Source of the DNA: an uncultured Phaeodactylibacter sp.
Lineage (GTDB): Bacteria > Bacteroidota > Bacteroidia > Chitinophagales > Saprospiraceae
NCBI GenBank assembly: GCA_913062745.1
Contig: CAJXXJ010000035.1
Location: forward strand, 1-12,916
Direction of reading: 5' to 3'
DNA: 12,916 nt
The notes under the pieces are model-generated. The model saw nothing but the letters and a program-made list of their open reading frames with translations, was not told the origin of the DNA and made no database searches. Shown here in pieces: positions 1 through 6,684 of the stretch. Each line of letters opens with the position of its first letter. The stretch's first letter is position 1. A program made the position numbers and the translations under genes.

Positions 1-285
1 ATTCCAGCCTGACTGTTCTCTGATGTCGACTAAGAGCGCTGGTCCCCGACTGGTAACTTTGACCCTTTCGTCCCATTGGTAAACAGGGGTGTCTGAATTC
101 AGAAAACTACCCAGGCGGTATTCCTGAAGGGTGTAATCGACCTGTCCCGTATCCCGGTATTCAAACTGGGTGTAAACAGGGGAGACATAGATTTCTTCGT
201 AGCTGATCAGGGGTGGTTCCTTTTTACAGCCTAAAGCCAGCGCAGCAACCACAAATGCCAGTGAAAAGGAGTGTAAGTTCTTCAT
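1..285 (-). CDS. Putative lipoprotein, 3' end cut by window edge
   Basis: An open frame from ATG at 285 runs to the window edge without a stop, giving 95 visible residues. The N-terminus (MKNLHSFSLAFVVAALALGC) is a type II signal peptide with lipobox A-L-G-Cys20, followed by KKEPP, so the mature protein should be lipid-anchored in the envelope. No domain is recognised and no function can be assigned. It starts 14 bp after the stop of the barrel gene 300-962. Both this gene and the lipoprotein at 995-1702 follow a barrel gene, and they share weak similarity just after the lipobox region (FEYRDT here, FEVKDT there), so they are probably diverged paralogs. No Shine-Dalgarno sequence is visible. 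The start is chosen because it gives a complete lipoprotein signal. The C-terminal part is outside the window. Confidence 0.8.
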   Translation of the reverse strand, partial: MKNLHSFSLAFVVAALALGCKKEPPLISYEEIYVSPVYTQFEYRDTGQVDYTLQEYRLGSFLNSDTPVYQWDERVKVTSRGPALLVDIREQSGWN

Positions 286-299
286 AGATCGATCTGATT

Positions 300-962
300 T
301 TAGAACAACCGGAAAGCCAGCCCGACAGATAGCGTAGTGACATAAACTGTGGGGCCTTCGAAATCCTCAAAATCCTTCCATTGATTGAGCAACCCCTGAT
401 AAGCTTGTGCTTCCAGCCAGCACCCATCGAAGAGCTCAAATGCGCCGGAAAGGTGGAGCCCGAAGTCATGCCTCCTGAGCACCTCTTCATCAAAACCCCT
501 GCTGCTGAACCGCCCTGATCCAAAGCCCAGAGATTGCCTTAATTCATACCTTCCCCGGGCCTGAGTGGAAAAACTGTACCGAGCTCCCAGCTCAAAGGAC
601 CAGCGGCTTTTGATGTCCCAGGTATACTGCCAGAAAGAGAGGTCCACATACCAGGTTTCCAGTCCTTTTATCCTTGCGAACTCTGTTTGTCTGATAGTAC
701 GGTCAGAAAAAACGTAGGTACGTTTCGTTTCCACCGCGCTGTTATAATCACCAATTTGCTGGTAGCCCAATTTCAACCTTGCTCCGTTGCCGGGGCCGAT
801 TTCGACTTTGGACCAGGCTTCTGCACCCCAGCCCTGGCCGATTTTAGCATCGGTTACGATGGGTGCGACCAGCCTTGGGGTGAGCCCGAAGGAAATAGGC
901 TGAGCAAACAACCCAAAGACTGGCAGAGAAAGCAGTACTGCAGTTAGAAATAGTCTTGTCAT
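300..962 (-). CDS. Outer-membrane beta-barrel-like protein (second copy of the duplicated pair)
   Basis: This 220-residue protein has an N-terminal signal peptide (about residues 1-20, predicted cleavage after LFA, before Gln). It then shows alternating hydrophobic/aromatic strands and ends in a terminal Phe (VGLAFRLF), the usual C-terminal signature of outer-membrane barrels. It is a clear paralog of the protein at 1714-2442: GQGxGAxAW, LGYQ, DFGL, YQGxLNxW and a YVTxxSxGLxxRxF tail occur in the same order. An upstream in-frame ATG at 986 would place eight residues before the signal peptide. The ATG at 962 is preferred because it begins the signal peptide directly and keeps the same 7-nt spacing to a GGTTTTATAGC-type leader as in the paralog. 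Specific function is unknown; a small porin-like or structural barrel is the safest reading. Confidence 0.8.
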   Translation of the reverse strand: MTRLFLTAVLLSLPVFGLFAQPISFGLTPRLVAPIVTDAKIGQGWGAEAWSKVEIGPGNGARLKLGYQQIGDYNSAVETKRTYVFSDRTIRQTEFARIKGLETWYVDLSFWQYTWDIKSRWSFELGARYSFSTQARGRYELRQSLGFGSGRFSSRGFDEEVLRRHDFGLHLSGAFELFDGCWLEAQAYQGLLNQWKDFEDFEGPTVYVTTLSVGLAFRLF

Positions 963-969
963 AACTTCT

Positions 970-980
970 GGTTTTATAGC
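970..980 (-). repeat. Leader motif copy before the second barrel gene
   Basis: On the coding strand this reads GCTATAAAACC and lies 7 nt before ATG 962. The same motif with one change (GCTGTAAAACC, 2450-2460) lies 7 nt before ATG 2442, where it also contains the stop codon of the preceding barrel gene. It could be a remnant of the duplication or a conserved A-rich translation-enhancing leader. Confidence 0.5.
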
Positions 981-994
981 GTGCATCTGATGGC

Positions 995-1702
995 CTACTC
1001 GTAGGGAATAAAAAATGCCGCCTCTCCGTTTCGCAAATCAATAGCCCTGTCAGTGTTAGGGATGAGGCTCAATAGACGCCATTCCGCTCCGATACCCCCC
1101 TCAAAGCTGCAAGTAATGCGTTTGCCTTTGCGCGTCTCCTCGGGCCAGGTACGGTATTGTATTTCGTAATCTTCTACTTCCTGGATTTGTAGTTCACCGT
1201 AGGGCTCGTAGAGGAATATTGTCTGGCAGGGAAAAGAAAAAGCAGGATTACCAATTTGCAATCGTAAAAGCGCATTCACTTTTTCAGCCCCCAGGCCAAA
1301 GGGGATACTACGGCCCGGATAGAAAAAATCCTCGACCATTGCTTGGGTTGGAATTTTTCCAGGCTCTAAGCCAGGTATTGCAAAGCCAAACCCAAAAAGA
1401 TCTTCTCTTATTATAGACCCAAAGCGCATGTCAGATAATCCCGTACGAAAATAATAGGTACCATTTATGTCGTCGATTCGATTGCGCCAGGTAAGTTGAT
1501 GGTAACCGGTGTCCAGGTGGTCGAATATCAACACGGAGTCTCCCAGCGTATAATCAACAAATTGATACTCTTCCGAAATCGTATCCTTTACTTCAAACCG
1601 GAAATAAAACGGGGCTTTCTGTTGGGTAACCCGGACTTCTACAGTGGGTTTCTGACAGGATGCGATAGCCAGCAGAGCAAATAAAAGTACTTTTAGTTTC
1701 AT
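995..1702 (-). CDS. Putative lipoprotein of unknown function
   Basis: This 235-residue protein begins MKLKVLLFALLAIASC, a lipoprotein signal with lipobox I-A-S-Cys16, so it should be anchored in the envelope after cleavage by signal peptidase II. The remaining ~219 residues contain many Tyr, Phe and Trp in a beta-rich pattern, with no family recognised. It follows the barrel gene at 1714-2442 by 11 bp and precedes the next barrel gene, which suggests cotranscription and possibly a barrel/lipoprotein complex (inference). Its early mature region has a FEVKDT segment resembling FEYRDT in the lipoprotein at 1-285. The junctions ahead of the two lipoproteins also share a TAAAA(C)TCAG sequence. The start is the only one that gives a full lipoprotein signal. 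Confidence 0.8.
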   Translation of the reverse strand: MKLKVLLFALLAIASCQKPTVEVRVTQQKAPFYFRFEVKDTISEEYQFVDYTLGDSVLIFDHLDTGYHQLTWRNRIDDINGTYYFRTGLSDMRFGSIIREDLFGFGFAIPGLEPGKIPTQAMVEDFFYPGRSIPFGLGAEKVNALLRLQIGNPAFSFPCQTIFLYEPYGELQIQEVEDYEIQYRTWPEETRKGKRITCSFEGGIGAEWRLLSLIPNTDRAIDLRNGEAAFFIPYE

Positions 1703-1713
1703 TGTGCTGAGTT

Positions 1714-2442
1714 TTAAAAAATCCGGGCAGATAAGCCAATGGAAAATGAGGTAACGTAGAGCGCTTGCAGATCACTATAGTCAGCACTCCATCTATTGAG
1801 AAATCCCTGGTAAATGCCGGCTTCTGCCATTAAGCCTTTAAAAAGCCTGTACCGTAAAGCCATGGTCAATCCGAAATCGTAAAGGTTTAACTGTGCTTCG
1901 TTTAGAGTCGATGTACTGAAACTTCCTGATCCGCTTTGAAAAGATTGGTCAATATCAACATTGAGGAGGTCTGCGATGCGAGCAGTTTCGATTCGATATG
2001 AGCGGTTTTGCTTATGGGTTTGCCGAAAACCTTCAGCGTCAATGATTCTAGCAATGCGAATACCTACGCTGGCAGACCACCGGTTATCCGGTAGTCGAAA
2101 AGCGTAGCCAACATCAGTCGAAAAAAACGTCATACCATTAAGTCGTATGTTTTGTGTGGACCGCTGGTATTCATACGGGTTAATGACTTCATTGACCGTA
2201 ACCAAGCCACGCTGGTAGCCACTAAAGTGCTGATAGCCCAGCGAAAACTCAAGGCTGCCTTGAGTGGAAAGTGGAAGTGCCACCCATGCTGAAGCCCCAG
2301 AGCCTTGCCCAAAGTGCAGCCAGTGCACCACCGGAGCCTGTACCTGAAGGCGCAGACCGGCACTAAGTTCTGTTTGGGCAAAGCTGGAATTAGGCAGAAT
2401 AAAGCTCAATGCCATGGACAGCAGGAATAGATATTTTTCCAT
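1714..2442 (-). CDS. Outer-membrane beta-barrel-like protein (first copy of the duplicated pair)
   Basis: This protein of about 242 residues starts with a signal peptide (MEKYLFLLSMALSFILPNSS, cleavage probably after the following FA, before Gln). Amphipathic beta-strand segments follow, and it ends in a terminal Phe (IGLSARIF). It is paralogous to the protein at 300-962 along its whole length. Two adjacent ATG codons exist at 2445 and 2442. The second is preferred because it has the same 7-nt distance to the GGTTTTACAGC leader (2450-2460) that the paralog has to its own. The upstream barrel gene ends 11 bp away, so translation is probably coupled within one operon. No catalytic motif or TonB-dependent plug domain is visible, and the size suggests a barrel of roughly 8-10 strands (inference). 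Its role is unknown. Confidence 0.8.
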   Translation of the reverse strand: MEKYLFLLSMALSFILPNSSFAQTELSAGLRLQVQAPVVHWLHFGQGSGASAWVALPLSTQGSLEFSLGYQHFSGYQRGLVTVNEVINPYEYQRSTQNIRLNGMTFFSTDVGYAFRLPDNRWSASVGIRIARIIDAEGFRQTHKQNRSYRIETARIADLLNVDIDQSFQSGSGSFSTSTLNEAQLNLYDFGLTMALRYRLFKGLMAEAGIYQGFLNRWSADYSDLQALYVTSFSIGLSARIF

Positions 2443-2449
2443 CATTCAC

Positions 2450-2460
2450 GGTTTTACAGC
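2450..2460 (-). repeat. Leader motif copy before the first duplicated barrel gene
   Basis: On the coding strand this reads GCTGTAAAACC and overlaps the last codon and TAA stop of the barrel gene at 2454-3161. It matches 10 of 11 bases with 970-980 and has the same spacing to the preferred start codon. Confidence 0.5.
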
Positions 2461-3161
2461 CGATAGTGGATCCCTATCAGGAGGTTAGAAAAGTGAAAGT
2501 TGTGAAACCCAAATGTATCGCTGGGAGGCTGTAGGGCGCCCCGCAGGTGGCTATCATCGGGTAGACGTTTAGCCGACCGGTTATCCAGATTAAGGTATTC
2601 CCCACCTCGGGAGGTGAACAGCTCATAGTTAATGGATACAGCAATACGGGTAGTAGGCCAGTGGGTATAGCTCAGGCGCCAGGCTTCTGCAATAGCGGTC
2701 TGCCAGTCGTAGCTGAAGCGCTGAATGTATTCCGAGTTGCTTTGTACCCGCACAGATTGAGTGTAATTGAGCAACCCCATGCGATACTCAAGCCCGAGAT
2801 CGCCTTGCCCAATCCGGAGCTGAACTTTTGGCCCTGCGGTAAGGTGCAATGCTGGCAAACGAAAGGCCAGGTCATAAATATCCGTGCCCAAATTGAGTCC
2901 TGCCAGTTGGCTATACCGCGCGGCCTGATAGCTAACGGCACCTTCCATGCTTAGCCATGGCAACAACCGATAAGCGGTGTGTACTGCAACCGGTATCGCA
3001 TCTGCCAGTTGATCATGGCCAAAAAATGGGCAATCCGGGCAGCTTACCCTGAAGTTGAGCCCAGTTTCCAGCCCTACTGTCCATCTGGATAAGGGCGCTT
3101 CCTGGCTAAACCCCACAAGGGAGAAAAGAATGAAACAGAACAACAATTGGTATTTTCTCAT
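2454..3161 (-). CDS. Outer-membrane beta-barrel-like protein, third barrel of the operon
   Basis: This 235-residue protein has a signal peptide (MRKYQLLFCFILFSLVGFS, predicted cleavage near residue 19). It then shows repeated short strands with alternating hydrophobic residues (for example GLETGLNFRV, MEGAVSYQAA, VQLRIGQGDLGLEYRMGLL) and a C-terminal strand LLIGIHYRL. This pattern matches the broad PorT/OmpA-barrel-like group of small Bacteroidota outer-membrane proteins, but it is not an obvious paralog of the other two barrels here. A CPDCP motif (Cys41, Cys44) lies in what should be an early periplasmic or extracellular loop and is unusual for this class. The gene starts 24 bp after the putative anti-sigma gene and is followed closely by the next barrel gene, so it is likely the first envelope target in the sigma-factor operon. 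Confidence 0.75.
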   Translation of the reverse strand: MRKYQLLFCFILFSLVGFSQEAPLSRWTVGLETGLNFRVSCPDCPFFGHDQLADAIPVAVHTAYRLLPWLSMEGAVSYQAARYSQLAGLNLGTDIYDLAFRLPALHLTAGPKVQLRIGQGDLGLEYRMGLLNYTQSVRVQSNSEYIQRFSYDWQTAIAEAWRLSYTHWPTTRIAVSINYELFTSRGGEYLNLDNRSAKRLPDDSHLRGALQPPSDTFGFHNFHFSNLLIGIHYRL

Positions 3162-3185
3162 GGCTGAACGTCTTTAGCAATTGCC

Positions 3186-3779
3186 TTAATAGGATTCAAA
3201 AATTTCCGGGAATAGCGACTTTCGGTTGCGCTTCCGTTTAAAATCTATTTCCAGTTGTTCTTCCTTTACAGTCATAGGTAACAGTTTCTTCGGGAGAGGA
3301 CGGGCAGGCAACAGAGGCACCTCCGGTGGAAGGACGAACTGTATTGCCGGCAAGTCAGGATTAGCGGTAGTAAAAGCACGAAATTTTCTGCCTGGTATAG
3401 TTGGGACGGGCTCCATATCACTCCTGCCTGGGGCAAAGGTGTCTTCCGGTTCCGGTAGGTCTGAAAGTATCGCATCAGCCTCTCTGTCTTTATTAGGCTG
3501 AACCTCCTCTTTTCCGGTACCTACCGGCAAGCTACCCTGCAATGAAGGCGGCGCCGGTCGGCTCACCATCCACCACATCCCCCCTGCCAGTATCAAGCCG
3601 GCAGGCAGCAGCCATTTCCAGGCGCCTGCCCACCAATTTCCAGCCTTGCTACCGCCAACCGGCGCAGCACCATCCAGCAATTCCTCCATACCAGCCCAGG
3701 CTGCGGGCTCGTACTCAAATTCGTGCGTCTCAATCACCCGGCGCACCTCTGCTTCCCACGGTTGTAGCTCCTCTTTCAT
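3186..3779 (-). CDS. Single-pass membrane protein, probable anti-sigma factor
   Basis: This 197-residue protein has a charged N-terminal region (1-50) with WEAEVRRVIETHEFEYEPAAWAGMEELLD. One hydrophobic segment follows at about 53-73 (rich in Trp, Leu, Gly), then a Pro-rich tail with a basic patch near the end (KRKRNRK, 181-187). The short 'F-x-P-x-x-W-x-x-M-x-x-L-L-D' stretch before one membrane helix is typical of proteins encoded right after ECF sigma genes in Bacteroidota. No zinc-binding HxxxCxxC motif is present, so it is not a ZAS-type anti-sigma. Its ATG overlaps the sigma stop in an ATGA arrangement (3776-3779), implying translational coupling and near-equal synthesis. The anti-sigma role rests on position and topology, not on a diagnostic domain. 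A simple operon membrane protein is the alternative. Confidence 0.65.
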   Translation of the reverse strand: MKEELQPWEAEVRRVIETHEFEYEPAAWAGMEELLDGAAPVGGSKAGNWWAGAWKWLLPAGLILAGGMWWMVSRPAPPSLQGSLPVGTGKEEVQPNKDREADAILSDLPEPEDTFAPGRSDMEPVPTIPGRKFRAFTTANPDLPAIQFVLPPEVPLLPARPLPKKLLPMTVKEEQLEIDFKRKRNRKSLFPEIFESY

Positions 3780-4339
3780 GCCGATTGATCGTTGTTTAAG
3801 TAATCTTTTTTCAAAGCAGCCTGCAGTAACTGACGGGCTTTGCGCAGCCGCCAGCGGCTAGTTTCTTCCCTGATGCCTATCATGGCAGCTATCTCCGGGT
3901 GCTGATACCCATCCACCACATACAGGCTGAACACCACCCGCAGGTGGTCCGGCAATTGCTGTATGCAGCGAAAAATATCTTCCGCAGCCAGCTTGCCCTC
4001 AATTTCGCTGCCCAGGCTGGCCGTTTCCGGTACTTCCAATGTATAGCGTTCGCGGTAGCGCTGCTCCATGCGCAGGTGGTCCATCGTTACCCGAAAGGTG
4101 ATGGTAGACATCCAGCCCATAAAGCTGCCTTGCTCACTGTAATCCTTAAGGCTTTTGAAAATTTGCAGAAATGCCTGGTTCAGCAAAGCACGGGCGTCTT
4201 CCTCCTTGCCGGTGTACCGCATCGGGATGCCCAGCAACTTACCGTAGTAGCGCTGGTACAGCTGCTGCTGTGCCTGCCGCTCTCCCCGCAGGCAGGCGGC
4301 ACGTAGCGCTTCTTCGGTATGGTAAGTTGTTTTCGGCAT
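3776..4339 (-). CDS. ECF-type RNA polymerase sigma factor
   Basis: This 187-residue sigma-70 family protein has the two-domain ECF layout. Region 2 covers about residues 21-90: LYQRYYGKLLGIPMRYTGKE, then ALLNQAFLQIFKSLKDY, then SFMGWMSTITFRVTMDHLR. A variable linker follows. Region 4 covers about 121-174: IFRCIQQLPDHLRVVFSLYV, GYQHPEIAAMIGI and the recognition helix EETSRWRLRKARQLL. It would direct core RNA polymerase to promoters of a small regulon. The ATG at 4339 is taken as the start; a TTG lies one codon upstream at 4342 and could also be used. It overlaps the putative anti-sigma gene by 4 bp. Upstream lies a 71-bp gap after a histidine kinase gene, carrying an inverted repeat that includes an AGGAG sequence. 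No clear dedicated promoter is seen, so read-through from the kinase cluster is possible. Confidence 0.93.
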   Translation of the reverse strand: MPKTTYHTEEALRAACLRGERQAQQQLYQRYYGKLLGIPMRYTGKEEDARALLNQAFLQIFKSLKDYSEQGSFMGWMSTITFRVTMDHLRMEQRYRERYTLEVPETASLGSEIEGKLAAEDIFRCIQQLPDHLRVVFSLYVVDGYQHPEIAAMIGIREETSRWRLRKARQLLQAALKKDYLNNDQSA

Positions 4340-4347
4340 CAAATGCT

Positions 4348-4383
4348 GCTTTTACTCCTACTATCGAAGGTAGCAGTAAAAGC
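4348..4383 (-). promoter_or_regulatory. Inverted repeat/hairpin before the sigma gene, covering a Shine-Dalgarno-like AGGAG
   Basis: Two 14-nt arms (4370-4383 and 4348-4361) are complementary except for one G-G mismatch, separated by an 8-nt loop. On the transcript the 5' arm reads GCUUUUACUGCUAC and the 3' arm GUAGGAGUAAAAGC. The 3' arm holds AGGAG (4355-4359), 15 nt before the ATG at 4339 and 12 nt before the TTG at 4342. No U-tract follows, so it is a poor terminator. It may mask ribosome binding or serve as a protein-binding operator (inference). The AGGAG spacing is long, and Bacteroidota depend little on Shine-Dalgarno sequences. Confidence 0.55.
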
Positions 4384-4413
4384 GTGAGCGGAAGGGGGGA
4401 TTTTTTTAAAAAA

Positions 4414-6684
4414 CTATTGCGCCGCCTGAAAAGTAAGCGTGAAAGTGGTGCCTTGCTTGAGTTTACTCTCCACCTGGATGCCTACGCCGTTCAGCTCGGC
4501 AAAGCGCCTGACTACGTATAACCCCAGCCCGGTGCCTACAATATTTTTCACATTGGAACCACGGTGAAACTGCTTGAAGAGGTTATCCAGGTCTTCTTCC
4601 GGAATGCCGATGCCGTAATCCTGAACAGCCACCAGTATACGCCCGTCTCCCGTTTTAGCTACAGTCAGCTTAGGTGCCTCCCGGCTCCGGGAATACTTGA
4701 AAGCATTGCTCACCAGGTTGAGGATGATGTGCTGCAGCTGCCCTTCGTCGGCTTCTATGTAAGCTTCGTCCGTATTGAAATGCATTTGTATCTCCCGCTC
4801 ATCGGTACCGTCCATGCCTTCGGAGGCAAGTGCCTGAACCCAGGAGACCAGCTCTATGCGGATTTTTTCCACCGGGCTCTGTTCCGTATCTATACGGCTG
4901 ACGATTAGTACGTCATCCACCAGCCGGATCATGCGGTTGGATTCTACCTCCAGGCGTTTGAGAATGCGCTGCATAATCGGGTCCTGAGACTGCTGAAGGG
5001 TCTGTATTAATTCCAGGTTGCTGGAAAATACGGCCAGGGGCGTACGGAATTGGTGGCTGGCCATGGAAACAAATTCTGACTTGAGGCGGGTGAGCTCTTC
5101 CCGTTCCTGCTGCGCAATGCGGTTGTCGTGGATGTCTTTGCAGTAATTGATAATGCGTTCCGGTTGTCCCTGCTCATTGTAGAAAATACGAAGATAAATA
5201 TCGAACCACCGCAGGCTGCCGTCTTTCAGGGGATACTGGGCTGTATAGTTTGCTTCTTCAGCTCTGGTATTGATCCAATGCTGGAACTGCAGCGCAACTT
5301 CGTCAGCCTGATCCGGTGGAAGGAAGTCAGAAAAAGTTAAACCAAGGACTTCCTCGGGCTTATAGCCAAAATGGCGTTCTATATTGTTAGATACCCAGGA
5401 TATACGGAGCGTTTCGTCGTAAACTGCAACAATATCAGCGGAGTACTCTACCAGGCTCCGGTATTCCTCTTTCCGGGCTTGCAGCTCAAGCTGGGTCTGC
5501 TTCAGGTCGTGGATATCCTTGCAGTAGCTGAAACTTTTCGCAGGCATCCCCTGCTCATCGTAGAAGATATGCACGCTGACTTCGTACCATCGGGGCTGCC
5601 CTGATTTGGAACGCAAACGGCTGACGTACTGGGCCTCCTCCTGTTGTTGGTTTAGAAAAGACTGAATCTCCTGCCCTACCCGTTGTTGATCACCTTCGTA
5701 GAGGAAGTCCAGGAAGCTTTTTCCAATCACTTCATTTCGGATGTCGTAGCCCAGGCGGGGGCCAATATTTTGGGAGCCCCAGCTTATGATGCCTTTCCCG
5801 TTGGCGATGACGACCAGGTCATCTGAGTATTCAATGAGCTGCCGGTATTGTTCTTCTTTCTTTTCCAGTTCATGCCGGATGGCTATCTGCTCTGTGATGT
5901 CTACGTGCGTGCCGATAGCGCGCAGGGGCCGCCCATCTTCTGACCATACAATCACCCGCCCACTGCAGAGGATGTGTACAGTATGCCCCTTTTTATGCCG
6001 GTAGCGTGTTTCTACATGAAAGGGATACTCTCCTCCGCTGGACACGTGCCGCTCAAACTCTGCACGCACATGCTCCGCATCTTCCGGAAAGATTAGCCTT
6101 TGCCAACTGCTGGGATGGTTAGCCATTTCGTGCTCGGCAAAACCCAGTATGGCTTTGAAGCGGGGGCTGAGATATTCGTAATTGGTGACGAGGTTCCAGT
6201 CCCAGAAACCAGCCAGCGAGACTTCCAGCAGCTCCTCGTACAGGTCGCCGGAAAGTGGGAAATGGAGCGCATCAGGACGATGGCCCACCCTGGAAGAGGA
6301 ACCAAGCTGCTGCCAGGCGTATACCCAAAATACAGCTTCCTCCGAACCGTAAGAGTACCGGCTCAGCTGTATCTGCTTACCGTTCTTAAGCACGATGCTG
6401 ACAGCGGGGTGGGCTTCGGTGTTTTCCGGAGAGAAAATACTGAGCAGAGTGGGGCGGTAAGCGGGCTGCGTACAGGCCAGATAGGTGTCTGTGCCCGGCT
6501 GCAGCTGATGATCTGGCTCTGTGTGTATCATCCTTCGGAGCCGGTCCCCCCAGAAGTGCTGCCCGTCAGCTTTGCGCATCAGGCTGATGCCCCGGCGCTG
6601 CCCTTCCGTAATGGATTCCAGCAGGGACAGCAGCTGTTTTGGGTCTGTTTTTGTCTCAATGGGTTTAGTTTGCATCGTGTTCAT
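4414..6684 (-). CDS. Cytoplasmic multi-PAS sensor histidine kinase (756 aa)
   Basis: The domains in order are an unassigned N-terminal region (1-145, possibly a degenerate PAS), PAS at about 150-268, PAS at about 280-393, PAS at about 408-520, HisKA at about 530-600, and HATPase at about 640-755. The phospho-acceptor is His544 in MASHQFRTP. The ATP-binding fold shows the N box (Asn656, Asn660), G1 DYGIGIP (689-695), F box (Phe703, Phe706) and G2 GTGLGL (717-722), so the kinase should be active. No membrane segment or signal peptide is visible, so it senses cytoplasmic or membrane-permeant cues. The second and third PAS domains are close relatives, each ending in YCKDIHD. Its ATG overlaps the stop of the preceding kinase gene (ATGA, 6681-6684). 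The protein carries no receiver domain, so its phosphate must go to a separate protein, most simply the one at 10497-11594. Confidence 0.93.
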   Translation of the reverse strand: MNTMQTKPIETKTDPKQLLSLLESITEGQRRGISLMRKADGQHFWGDRLRRMIHTEPDHQLQPGTDTYLACTQPAYRPTLLSIFSPENTEAHPAVSIVLKNGKQIQLSRYSYGSEEAVFWVYAWQQLGSSSRVGHRPDALHFPLSGDLYEELLEVSLAGFWDWNLVTNYEYLSPRFKAILGFAEHEMANHPSSWQRLIFPEDAEHVRAEFERHVSSGGEYPFHVETRYRHKKGHTVHILCSGRVIVWSEDGRPLRAIGTHVDITEQIAIRHELEKKEEQYRQLIEYSDDLVVIANGKGIISWGSQNIGPRLGYDIRNEVIGKSFLDFLYEGDQQRVGQEIQSFLNQQQEEAQYVSRLRSKSGQPRWYEVSVHIFYDEQGMPAKSFSYCKDIHDLKQTQLELQARKEEYRSLVEYSADIVAVYDETLRISWVSNNIERHFGYKPEEVLGLTFSDFLPPDQADEVALQFQHWINTRAEEANYTAQYPLKDGSLRWFDIYLRIFYNEQGQPERIINYCKDIHDNRIAQQEREELTRLKSEFVSMASHQFRTPLAVFSSNLELIQTLQQSQDPIMQRILKRLEVESNRMIRLVDDVLIVSRIDTEQSPVEKIRIELVSWVQALASEGMDGTDEREIQMHFNTDEAYIEADEGQLQHIILNLVSNAFKYSRSREAPKLTVAKTGDGRILVAVQDYGIGIPEEDLDNLFKQFHRGSNVKNIVGTGLGLYVVRRFAELNGVGIQVESKLKQGTTFTLTFQAAQ

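Larger units (their letters stand above)
1..2442 (-). repeat. Tandem duplication of a barrel + lipoprotein gene pair
   Basis: Unit A is the barrel at 1714-2442 plus the lipoprotein at 995-1702. Unit B is the barrel at 300-962 plus the lipoprotein at 1-285. The barrels are clearly homologous in order and landmarks; the lipoproteins are only weakly similar. Junction sequences also match: GGTTTTAYAGC before each barrel (2450-2460, 970-980) and CTGA(G)TTTTA before each lipoprotein (1707-1716, 294-302), all written on the plus strand. The copies have diverged greatly at DNA level, so the duplication is old. Confidence 0.65.

Noticed and set aside
963..986. ATG at 986 as the start of the second barrel gene
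   Set aside because: It would add eight residues before a complete signal peptide. The ATG at 962 matches the paralog's leader spacing.
4348..4383. Inverted repeat read as a terminator between the kinase and sigma genes
   Set aside because: No U-rich tract follows the stem on either strand, and the stem contains an AGGAG close to the sigma start.
4400..4413. T-run/A-run palindrome right after the kinase stop
   Set aside because: A pure A/T self-complementary tract with no loop cannot form a stable terminator stem. It is more likely simple AT-rich spacer.
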